5,536 nt of DNA from positions 1 to 5,536 of the forward strand of contig CALCHR010000079.1 in NCBI GenBank assembly GCA_937901185.1, read 5' to 3'. The notes below the pieces were generated by a model that was not told the origin of the DNA, ran no database searches, and worked only from the letters and a program-made list of their open reading frames with translations. The stretch is from an uncultured Bacteroidales bacterium. GTDB taxonomy: Bacteria; Bacteroidota; Bacteroidia; Bacteroidales; Bacteroidaceae. The first letter of the stretch is position 1. Each line of letters starts with the position of its first letter. Made by a program: the position numbers and the translations under genes. Shown in pieces: positions 1 to 5,446 of this stretch.

Positions 1-12
1 GTTACCAAAATT

Positions 13-103
13 TTCTTAGTAGTTACCGAAATTCACCTAGCTTTTACCTAAGAAATGCTCAAAAATGACCCTTGATTTTCAAGCAATTAGGAAAGGCAAA
101 AAA
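13..103 (+). repeat. Degenerate intergenic repeat element, left copy
   Basis: Bases 13-103 align with the reverse complement of 5447-5536 at roughly 63 of 91 positions with one gap (hand alignment). Landmarks in order are TTCTTAGTA (13-21), CCG (26-28), CCTAG (36-40), CTAAGAAA (48-55), AAAATG (62-67), TTGA and TCAAGC (73-84) and AAAGGCAAAAAA (92-103). TTTCTTAG (12-19) and CTAAGAAA (48-55) form a perfect eight-base inverted repeat. TTACC recurs at 2, 23 and 44, a 21-base period that starts at or before the window edge. The 3' edge forms the T-tract of the murI terminator. Confidence 0.75.
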
Positions 104-146
104 TAGCCTCCGGAAGCATCTCTGCAGAGGTTGGCTTCCGAAGGCT
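98..146 (-). terminator. Rho-independent terminator after murI
   Basis: Arms at 105-117 and 134-146 (AGCCTCCGGAAGC and GCTTCCGAAGGCT on the plus strand) pair over 13 positions with one mismatch and a 16-base loop. Read on the minus strand, the hairpin is followed by ATTTTTT (104-98). Its position 60 bases after the murI stop and its orientation fit the end of the transporter-upp-ompH-murI unit. The T-tract coincides with the edge of the dispersed repeat at 13-103. Confidence 0.88.
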
Positions 147-207
147 TATGGTAAGGTTTTTCCTGTCGTAGGGGGAGGCTCTCCGATACGGTGCCGCCGG
201 TGCGGCG

Positions 208-1047
208 TCAGAGGCTGATTTGCTCCACGTCTACCTCGTCGTCCATGAAGAGGGCTGCGCTTTCTCTGAACTTCTCGCAGCTCTCGGTGGTGAGGTAGCG
301 GCAGGTGGCGCCATGGGTGCAGCGGCGCTCCATCTCGGGATGGCGTTGCAGATAGTCGGCCAGCGAGGCTGCCACGTATTCGCCTTGCGGCATGAGGTTC
401 ACGCCCTCGGGCACGTAGCGCTTTATCTTCTTCAAGAGCAGGGGGTAGTGGGTGCAGGCCAGAATGAGCGTGTCTATTTCCGGGTCACTCTGCAAGATGC
501 GGTCAAGGCGGTCTTTTACGAAGTAGTCGGCCCCGGGCGAGTCGTACTCATTGTTTTCCACCAGCGGCACCCACATGGGGCAGGCCAAGCCGCTGACGCA
601 GATGTCGGGAAACAGTTTTTGAATTTCCAGCGTGTAGGAGTTGGAGTTGATGGTACCCGTAGTGGCCAAAACGCCCACGTGGCGCGAGCGGGTAAGCTCT
701 CCCACCGCTTCGACCGTGGGGCGAATCACGCCCAACACTCTGCGCGAAGCGTCGATGTGGGGCAGGTCGCGCTGCTGAATGGTGCGCAGCGCTTTGGCCG
801 AGGCTGTGTTGCAAGCCAGAATAACCAGCGAGCAGCCGCGGGCAAAAAGGGCTTCGACCGCCTCGAGCGTGTAGCGGTAGACCACCTCAAACGAGTGTGG
901 ACCATAGGGTGCACGAGCGTTGTCGCCGAGATAGAGAAAATCATAGTCCGGCAACAGCTTGCGTATCTGCTTCAGGATGGTCAAGCCGCCATAGCCGGAA
1001 TCGAAAACGCCGATGGGACCGGCGGGCTGACTATTGGGGCTGCTCAT
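208..1047 (-). CDS. murI: Glutamate racemase
   Basis: This cytoplasmic enzyme interconverts L- and D-glutamate and supplies D-glutamate for peptidoglycan precursors. The 279-residue length is normal for the family. Visible signatures are FDSGYGGLT (residues 15-23), with the conserved Asp-Ser pair, YLGDNARAPYG (39-49), and the two catalytic-cysteine motifs ACNTASA (Cys79) and ACTHYP (Cys198), which act as the two opposing acid/base residues. Both cysteines are present, so the enzyme should be active. The start at 1047 is the only Met ahead of the FDSGYGG motif. It lies inside the end of the upstream ompH-like gene, overlapping it by 17 bases in another frame, which suggests translational coupling. 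A strong hairpin terminator follows the stop. MurI next to OmpH is a familiar Bacteroidetes arrangement. Identity is very secure. Confidence 0.97.
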   Translation of the reverse strand: MSSPNSQPAGPIGVFDSGYGGLTILKQIRKLLPDYDFLYLGDNARAPYGPHSFEVVYRYTLEAVEALFARGCSLVILACNTASAKALRTIQQRDLPHIDASRRVLGVIRPTVEAVGELTRSRHVGVLATTGTINSNSYTLEIQKLFPDICVSGLACPMWVPLVENNEYDSPGADYFVKDRLDRILQSDPEIDTLILACTHYPLLLKKIKRYVPEGVNLMPQGEYVAASLADYLQRHPEMERRCTHGATCRYLTTESCEKFRESAALFMDDEVDVEQISL

Positions 1048-1573
1048 TTTCTTGCTGCTTCAGCGCCACGAGTTTCTCTACAACAAAAGGAGTAGCATCT
1101 TCGGCCACACCGGGAGAGAAGAAGAGGTGAGAGCGGGTGTCGCTGTTCACCACACATTCGTAGCCGCGCTCCAAAGCCACAGTGCAGATGGCGCTGTCAA
1201 GGAGCTGACGCAGCGGCTGGAGCATCTCTTCTTTGGCAGCGTTGAGCAGGCTGTCGGCAGTTTGGCGATAGGCCAAGCCCTTCTCCATAGCCTCTTGCAA
1301 GTCGCGTTGGCGTTTGAGCAAGATGCTCTGCGGAAATTCTTTCTGGCCCTCGAGAAACTCGGCAAAGAGGCGCTTGAAGTTCATCTCGTTGTAGGAGGCT
1401 TCGGCTTCATATTTCTTTACCAACTCGCCCATAGCCGTTTGTGCCTCGGCGTATTCGGGCATTCCGCGCAGAACGGCCTCGTAGCTCAAGTAGCCGTATT
1501 TCACTTGTGATTGGGCTTCGGCAGCACATACAGCCACGAAGCAAAGCAAGATGCTGAGGATGATTTTTTTCAT
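1031..1573 (-). CDS. OmpH/Skp family periplasmic chaperone
   Basis: This 180-residue protein is probably a Skp-like holdase that binds unfolded outer-membrane proteins in the periplasm. It starts with a typical signal peptide: MKK, a hydrophobic stretch (residues 4-17), then AEA with likely cleavage after Ala20. The mature part opens with VKYGYLSYEAVLRGMPEY (24-41), the beta-strand and start motif of OmpH proteins. A long charged helical region rich in Lys, Glu, Gln and Arg (about 42-125) fits the Skp tentacles, and a short C-terminal segment (130-170) returns to the body. Cys16 does not form a good lipobox, because Val rather than Gly, Ala or Ser precedes it. The gene overlaps murI and lies 63 bases after upp. 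In Bacteroidetes, ompH genes commonly sit between bamA and murI; here bamA is not adjacent. Family assignment is firm, but which paralogue this is remains uncertain. Confidence 0.9.
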   Translation of the reverse strand: MKKIILSILLCFVAVCAAEAQSQVKYGYLSYEAVLRGMPEYAEAQTAMGELVKKYEAEASYNEMNFKRLFAEFLEGQKEFPQSILLKRQRDLQEAMEKGLAYRQTADSLLNAAKEEMLQPLRQLLDSAICTVALERGYECVVNSDTRSHLFFSPGVAEDATPFVVEKLVALKQQENEQPQ

Positions 1574-1636
1574 ATATACAGGGTGTTTCTTTGAGTCATT
1601 ATATAATATAAAGGTGGGCTTATCTCCTCGTCTCTC

Positions 1637-2290
1637 TTAGAGCTTGGGACCGAAACAGAGGTCGCCGGCGTCGCCCAAACCGGGCACGATGTAAGCCTCT
1701 TCGTTGAGCGCGGGGTCGATGTCGGCTGTCCAGAGCGTCACATCGTCGGAGGGGAACACCTGCTGCAAGCGTGCCACACCTTCTTCGGCGGCAATGGCAC
1801 AGCAGATGTGGAGCTTGGCCGGCGTTCCGGCTTTGAGGAAAGCCTTGTAAGCCAGTTCGAGGCTGCCACCGGTGGCCAGCATCGGGTCTACCATCAGGAA
1901 AGTGCAGCCGTCAAGGCTGGGTGCTGCGAGATAGTCGAGGTGGATTTTTAAGTCCTCCTTCTTGCCCTCTTCGCGGTAGGCTGCCACAAAAGCAGCATCT
2001 GCCTGGTCGAAGATATCGAGGAATCCTTCGTGGAAAGCAAGGCCGGCGCGCAACACGGTGCCTACCACGATGCGGTCGTCGTAGGTCTGTACGCTCTTTA
2101 CGCCGAGGGGAGTTTGTACATCCTTAGTGGAGTAGCTGAGGAGCTTACTGATTTCGTAGCCCATCACGCGGCCGATGCGCTCAAGGTTGTTGCGGAAGAG
2201 CGTGCGGTTGCCTTGCACATTTACATCGCGCAACTGCGACATATAGGAGTTCACTACGGAGCACGAAGCTCCTAAGTTGATGACTTTCAT
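1637..2290 (-). CDS. upp: Uracil phosphoribosyltransferase
   Basis: This cytoplasmic pyrimidine-salvage enzyme makes UMP and pyrophosphate from uracil and PRPP. The 217 residues are close to the roughly 208 of the E. coli enzyme. The type I phosphoribosyltransferase PRPP loop is visible as VDPMLATGGS (residues 134-143). The family's uracil-binding C-terminal motif is IVPGLGDAGDLCFG (201-214), and the conserved GTVLRAGL lies at 77-84. The start MKVINLGASCSVVNSYMSQLRD fits the family N-terminus, with no good Shine-Dalgarno sequence, as is usual in this phylum. The gene lies 51 bases downstream of the transporter gene and 63 bases upstream of the ompH-like gene. I see no TAnnTTTG promoter in either gap, so read-through from the transporter unit is likely. 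An AT-rich inverted repeat sits just ahead of the start. Identity is very secure. Confidence 0.96.
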   Translation of the reverse strand: MKVINLGASCSVVNSYMSQLRDVNVQGNRTLFRNNLERIGRVMGYEISKLLSYSTKDVQTPLGVKSVQTYDDRIVVGTVLRAGLAFHEGFLDIFDQADAAFVAAYREEGKKEDLKIHLDYLAAPSLDGCTFLMVDPMLATGGSLELAYKAFLKAGTPAKLHICCAIAAEEGVARLQQVFPSDDVTLWTADIDPALNEEAYIVPGLGDAGDLCFGPKL

Positions 2291-2300
2291 AGCGGTGTTT

Positions 2301-2322
2301 TTTTATAGAGTTTCATATAAAA
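2301..2322. promoter_or_regulatory. AT-rich inverted repeat ahead of upp
   Basis: TTTTATA (2301-2307) and TATAAAA (2316-2322) are perfect complements around an eight-base spacer (GAGTTTCA), within the 51-base gap between the transporter gene and upp. On the minus strand an A-run, not a T-run, follows the second arm, so it does not read as a terminator of the transporter message. An operator or a weak leader hairpin is possible. Confidence 0.3.
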
Positions 2323-2341
2323 TTTCGGAGGCGGCGCGCAG

Positions 2342-4003
2342 CTATGCAAACCACAGCATCACGATGAGCTGGGCAATGATGACGCGCAGGAACATAGATA
2401 GCGGATAGACGGTGGCGTAGGCCACGGATGCCTTGTTGCCTGGCAAGGTCTCGTTGACGTAGTTCAGGGCGATGGGGTTAGCCATGGCGCCGCAGAGCAT
2501 ACCGGCTGTGGTGGCGAAAGATTTATTGTCCCACTTCACAGCCACTACGGACATGATGATACAAGGCAGCAGGGTGATGAGCAGACCAAATCCGATCCAC
2601 AAGAGCGCTGTGGGTTGCATCACGGTGTTGAGAAAATCGCGGCCGGCATCGAGTCCGAGACACGCCAAGTACATGGAGAGTCCGAGCGAGCGCAGCATGA
2701 GGTTGGCGCTGGTAGTAGTGTAAGCCACCATGTGGAAACGGGGGCCGTAGGCGCCGATGAGGATGCCCATGATAATAGGTCCGCCCGCCAAGCCAAGGCG
2801 CACGGGATAGGACATGCCGGGGAAGGCGAAGGGGATGCTTCCGAGGAGCAAGCCGAGCACGATGCCGATGAAGATGGTCACCATGTTGGGCTCGTCGAGG
2901 TGCTTCACGGCGTTGCCCAGCTCTTTGGCTACGTGCTTCAGGCTTTCGGCTTCGCCCACCACCGTGACGCGGTCGCCCACTCGCAAAGTGAGTGAAGGCG
3001 AGGCCACCAGTTGGATGCCGGAGCGTTGCACGCGGCTCACGTTCACACCGTAGCGGTTGCGCAGATGGAGGTCGCCGAGGCGGCGGCCGTTGATGGAGGG
3101 CAGCGTGATAAGGATGCGTTGCGACACGAGGTTAGAGTCGAGCGCGTTCCAGTCTATGTTTTTATTGTTCCAGTCGGTCTCGTCGAGCTTTCCAAAGAAG
3201 ATGGTGAGCTGGTCCACAAACTTTTCCTGGGTGATAACGAGGATGCGGTCGCCCTCTTCGAGCAGTGTGTCGGCGGTGGGCAGGATTACTTTTCCGTTGC
3301 GCCACAGGCGACTGATGACAAACTTGGAGTTGTCCACCAAGGCTGCTGTGTGAATGTCTTTATGGAAGATGGCGGGGTTGCAAATGCTGAAGGAGACGAT
3401 GTAGGCTTGGTCTTCGTTGCCGTTGGCTTCGGCTTTGTTTTCTCTCCGTATGAGCCAGCCCTTCATCAGTATTAGGGCGATGATAACGCCCACCATGCCG
3501 AGCGGATAGGTCACGGCGCAACTCAGGGCGGCGCTGCTGGAAGGTTCGCCCAACTGTTTGAGCGCTTGCTGGGCGGCACCGAGTGCCGGGGTGTTGGTGG
3601 TGGCGCCGCAGAGCACTCCCATCATGTCGGCCAGGGGTACATAGCCCGCCCAGACCACTCCCATGGAGAGCAGGGTGCCCAGCAGGATGACGCCGATAGC
3701 CAGGCCGTTCAGTTCCATACCGCCTTTGCGGAACATGCTCATGAAGCCGGGGCCTACTTGTAGACCGAGGGTGTAGACAAAGAGCACCAGACCGAAACTC
3801 TCAGCATAGCCGAGCATCTGGTGGTCGATGCGTAAGCCGCAAGCGCCGGCTATGATGCCGATGAAGAATACGTAGGTGACGCCGAGGCTCACGCCGCGTA
3901 AGCGGAGCTTGCCCAGCGAAAGGCCGATGGCGCAAATCAGACAGATGATGATAACTGCCTGAACGGCAGAGTGGGTAAAAATGGTTTCGCGTAGCCAATC
4001 CAT
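2342..4003 (-). CDS. AspT/YidE-type transporter with two RCK_C domains (aspartate:alanine exchanger family)
   Basis: This 553-residue inner-membrane protein belongs to the aspartate:alanine exchanger family. It shows the expected internal duplication: an N-terminal membrane block (about residues 12-182), a soluble middle (about 195-370) and a C-terminal membrane block (about 374-550). The soluble part holds two TrkA-C/RCK_C-like units. The first ends in TLLEEGDRILVIT (246-258) and the second in LTLRVGDRVTVVGE (338-351). The paired membrane motifs are CGATTNTPALGAAQQAL (132-148) and CGAMANPIALNYVNE (504-518), with a second pair at GLVLFVYTLGLQVGPGF (71-87) and GLSMYLACLGLDAGRDF (441-457). Characterised AspT exchanges aspartate for alanine, but many homologues such as YidE and YbjL have unproven substrates, so the substrate here is unknown. 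It begins its own transcription unit, with a promoter box about 55 bases upstream. Family is secure; substrate is not. Confidence 0.92.
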   Translation of the reverse strand: MDWLRETIFTHSAVQAVIIICLICAIGLSLGKLRLRGVSLGVTYVFFIGIIAGACGLRIDHQMLGYAESFGLVLFVYTLGLQVGPGFMSMFRKGGMELNGLAIGVILLGTLLSMGVVWAGYVPLADMMGVLCGATTNTPALGAAQQALKQLGEPSSSAALSCAVTYPLGMVGVIIALILMKGWLIRRENKAEANGNEDQAYIVSFSICNPAIFHKDIHTAALVDNSKFVISRLWRNGKVILPTADTLLEEGDRILVITQEKFVDQLTIFFGKLDETDWNNKNIDWNALDSNLVSQRILITLPSINGRRLGDLHLRNRYGVNVSRVQRSGIQLVASPSLTLRVGDRVTVVGEAESLKHVAKELGNAVKHLDEPNMVTIFIGIVLGLLLGSIPFAFPGMSYPVRLGLAGGPIIMGILIGAYGPRFHMVAYTTTSANLMLRSLGLSMYLACLGLDAGRDFLNTVMQPTALLWIGFGLLITLLPCIIMSVVAVKWDNKSFATTAGMLCGAMANPIALNYVNETLPGNKASVAYATVYPLSMFLRVIIAQLIVMLWFA

Positions 4004-4034
4004 GCTGTTGTAGCTTCTTAAGAGCAGGCAACAA

Positions 4035-4061
4035 TTGCCCGATGTCTTTTTGTGCGGGCAA
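4035..4061. promoter_or_regulatory. Inverted repeat overlapping the transporter promoter, possible operator
   Basis: TTGCCCG (4035-4041) and CGGGCAA (4055-4061) form a perfect seven-base inverted repeat with a 13-base spacer. The right arm overlaps the TACCTTTG box and the predicted transcription start lies in the spacer, so the RNA would carry only one arm. This favours a protein-binding site over an RNA hairpin. The left arm also shares bases with a smaller perfect repeat, GGCAA/TTGCC, at 4027-4039. No regulator is identified. Confidence 0.4.
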
Positions 4062-4066
4062 AGGTA
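4059..4066 (-). promoter_or_regulatory. Bacteroidetes -7 box for the transporter unit
   Basis: The minus strand reads TACCTTTG, a match to the Bacteroidetes TAnnTTTG -7 consensus, in an AT-rich setting. It lies 55 bases upstream of the transporter start, which predicts a leader of about 50 bases. I see no clean TTTG -33 partner at the usual spacing of about 20 bases; only an AT-rich run with TTTTC is there. It lies just past the terminator of the upstream pair. Confidence 0.6.
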
Positions 4067-4122
4067 AAACTATTTTTTTGAAAATCAGGGCTGCAAACTT
4101 GTTTAAGAGCTTGCGGTGTCTG

Positions 4123-4160
4123 AAAAATGAGCCGAGAGCGCTCTGTGCTGGCGCTGCGGC
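4123..4160 (-). terminator. Probable Rho-independent terminator after the flavin reductase gene
   Basis: On the minus strand GCCG (4160-4157) pairs with CGGC (4134-4131), and AGCGC pairs with GCGCT inside it, leaving a small internal loop and a nine-base apical loop. TCATTTTT (4130-4123) follows. The hairpin lies 33 bases after the flavin reductase stop and upstream of the transporter promoter, so it would separate the two transcription units. Confidence 0.7.
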
Positions 4161-4192
4161 ATACTTGGATTTTACTGTCCCTCTACGGGGGA

Positions 4193-4708
4193 TTATTGGG
4201 CGTAGATGCTTTCTATCTCTACCACATAGACGGCGTGGGGCGAGCCTCCAGGGCGCTCGTTGTACCATTTGGCGTGGACTTCTTTATCGAGGAAGTCGGC
4301 CTCGCTCATCTCTGCTTTGAACAGCTTGCGGCATTGCAGTACGAGGCGGGCTTGCTCGAAACCTATGCCGCCTTCTTCGGTGGTCAGGGGGCGCAGTCCG
4401 GTGGCGGCCACTTTGTCGCAGTCGCGGCCCGACTTCGTTCCGCAGAAGTTGAGAATGTCGCGGTGCTCCTCGCCGAGGAAACTGAGCGTGAGGCTCTCTT
4501 GCGCTTCGATAAAGCCATAGGTGTGGCGCTCGGGGCGCACAAAGACGAAGGCCACGGGCTTGTTCCACAGCCATCCCAAGCCTCCCCATGAGGCGGTCAT
4601 GGTGTTGAATTTTTCGGGAGTGCCGGCGGTGACGAGCATCCACTCGCGGCCTATCAAACGGAAGACGCCCTCTTTTTCCAAGTGGGCGAGGTCTACTTTC
4701 TTCAGCAT
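4193..4708 (-). CDS. Flavin reductase family protein
   Basis: This 171-residue cytoplasmic protein has the FMN-binding split-barrel fold of the flavin reductase-like family. Supporting features are an N-terminal WMLVTAGTPEKFNTMTASWGGLG (residues 23-45), which matches the family's FMN-contacting 'N-x-M-T-x-S-W' strand and loop, and VFVRPERHTYGFIE (55-68), the usual phosphate-contact and dimer segment. The region FLGEEHRDILNFCGTKSGRD (77-96) is also typical. Family members reduce FMN or FAD with NAD(P)H, or keep FMN bound and act as small oxidoreductases; the substrate cannot be read from sequence. The gene follows the LuxR-type regulator after 33 bases with no terminator or promoter box between them, so the two are probably co-transcribed. 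A hairpin terminator follows it. It has no signal peptide. Family is secure; precise role is unknown. Confidence 0.88.
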   Translation of the reverse strand: MLKKVDLAHLEKEGVFRLIGREWMLVTAGTPEKFNTMTASWGGLGWLWNKPVAFVFVRPERHTYGFIEAQESLTLSFLGEEHRDILNFCGTKSGRDCDKVAATGLRPLTTEEGGIGFEQARLVLQCRKLFKAEMSEADFLDKEVHAKWYNERPGGSPHAVYVVEIESIYAQ

Positions 4709-4741
4709 ACTATGATTATATAATGTGTGTGGGAGAAAAAT

Positions 4742-5338
4742 CTAAATCTCTTCGGTGCGGATGATGCCGTTGGTCACGGCGTAGATGGTCAGCCCCGACA
4801 CGCTCTTGATGCCCAGTTTTTCTATCAGGTTCTTGCGGTGGGAGATGACGGTGGTCAGACTGACGTTGAGCCTGTGGGCTATTTCCTTGTTGATGAGTCC
4901 GGAGACGATGAGGCGTAACACCTCCGTCTCGCGCGGCGTCAGTTGCGGTCCGGTGGGATGGTCGGCGTTTCCTCCGGGCGGATGTGCGCCGTGGGCCGTT
5001 TGTGCCAGGCGCAGGAAGGAGCGCACCAGTTGCTGCTCCGACTGGTTCACGTCGAGCGTGTGGAATCCTGCGGGCAGGCAGATGTTCTCTTGCCCGTGGA
5101 GCAGCACTATCGTTTTGCGGCGGCGCTCCAGGAAGTAGGCGGCGTCCTCTATGAGGATGCGCGAGGCTATGAAGTAGTGGAAAAACTGCCCCCGGTCGCT
5201 CTCCTTCAGCGTTTTCAGGTCGGAGAAGATGCTCACTTCGGCCTCCGGCATCATGCTGCGGATGATGCCCGAGAGGCCCAGACACGCCAAGGTGTTGGGC
5301 GAGATGATAGCGATATGAGGCAGACCATGGGGGTTCAT
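4742..5338 (-). CDS. LuxR-type response-regulator-like transcription factor with degenerate receiver domain
   Basis: This 198-residue DNA-binding protein has an N-terminal receiver-like domain (about residues 8-115), a Pro/Gly/His-rich linker (about 116-131) and a clear LuxR/GerE helix-turn-helix (133-193). The HTH reads LTPRETEVLRLIVSG, NKEIAHRLNVSLTTVISHRKN and KLGIKSVSGL, matching the family closely, including the recognition helix. The N-terminal domain starts like a receiver (IAIISPNTLACLGLSGIIRS) but lacks the paired acidic residues after strand 1. No Asp stands where the phosphoacceptor is expected; FIAS (residues 56-59) appears there instead. It probably works without classical phosphorylation. 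The start at 5338 retains the whole receiver fold, although a promoter box ends only five bases upstream. The next Met residues (29 and 30) would remove strand 1 and helix 1. Its target and signal are unknown; its 3' partner is the flavin reductase family gene. Confidence 0.88.
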   Translation of the reverse strand: MNPHGLPHIAIISPNTLACLGLSGIIRSMMPEAEVSIFSDLKTLKESDRGQFFHYFIASRILIEDAAYFLERRRKTIVLLHGQENICLPAGFHTLDVNQSEQQLVRSFLRLAQTAHGAHPPGGNADHPTGPQLTPRETEVLRLIVSGLINKEIAHRLNVSLTTVISHRKNLIEKLGIKSVSGLTIYAVTNGIIRTEEI

Positions 5339-5343
5339 GCTTG

Positions 5344-5351
5344 CAAAGATA
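5344..5351 (-). promoter_or_regulatory. Bacteroidetes -7 box for the luxR-flavin reductase unit
   Basis: The minus strand reads TATCTTTG, an exact TAnnTTTG match. It ends only five bases before the ATG of the LuxR-type gene, so transcription would begin at about 5340-5342 and the message would be leaderless or nearly so. No TTTG is found at -33 spacing; the nearest lies about 31 bases upstream in a T-run (5390-5383). An activator or a weak promoter is possible. Confidence 0.55.
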
Positions 5352-5392
5352 CAGAAAAGATGCAGACGGAGGCCCGGTGCGGCAAAAAAATA

Positions 5393-5410
5393 GCCTTTCT
5401 AATCGCTTGA
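5393..5410 (-). repeat. Partial third copy of the repeat core, upstream of luxR
   Basis: GCCTTTCTAATCGCTTGA (5393-5410) repeats GCCTTTGTAACCGCTTGA (5453-5470) in the same orientation at exactly 60 bases, with 16 of 18 matches. The minus-strand form TCAAGCGATTAGAAAGGC also matches the left element at 79-97 with one mismatch and one inserted base. It lies between the full right copy and the luxR promoter box. Confidence 0.65.
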
Positions 5411-5446
5411 ACCCCCTCTCATTCTTCCCCAAAAAGGGAGGCGCTC

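Noticed and set aside
1..57. CRISPR array at the left edge
   Set aside because: The 21-base units are degenerate throughout, with no constant repeat separated by unique spacers, and no cas gene is present.
220..1095. Long plus-strand open frame of about 290 codons across murI
   Set aside because: It is the mirror of a well-supported glutamate racemase with both catalytic cysteines, and the translated protein resembles no family I know.
1571..1618. Lipoprotein signal at Cys16 of the OmpH-like protein
   Set aside because: The residue before Cys16 is Val, which does not fit a lipobox, and a standard AEA cleavage site follows.
4127..4591. Plus-strand open frame of about 154 codons across the flavin reductase gene
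   Set aside because: It lies opposite a clear flavin reductase family gene and starts inside that gene's terminator hairpin; no recognisable domain.
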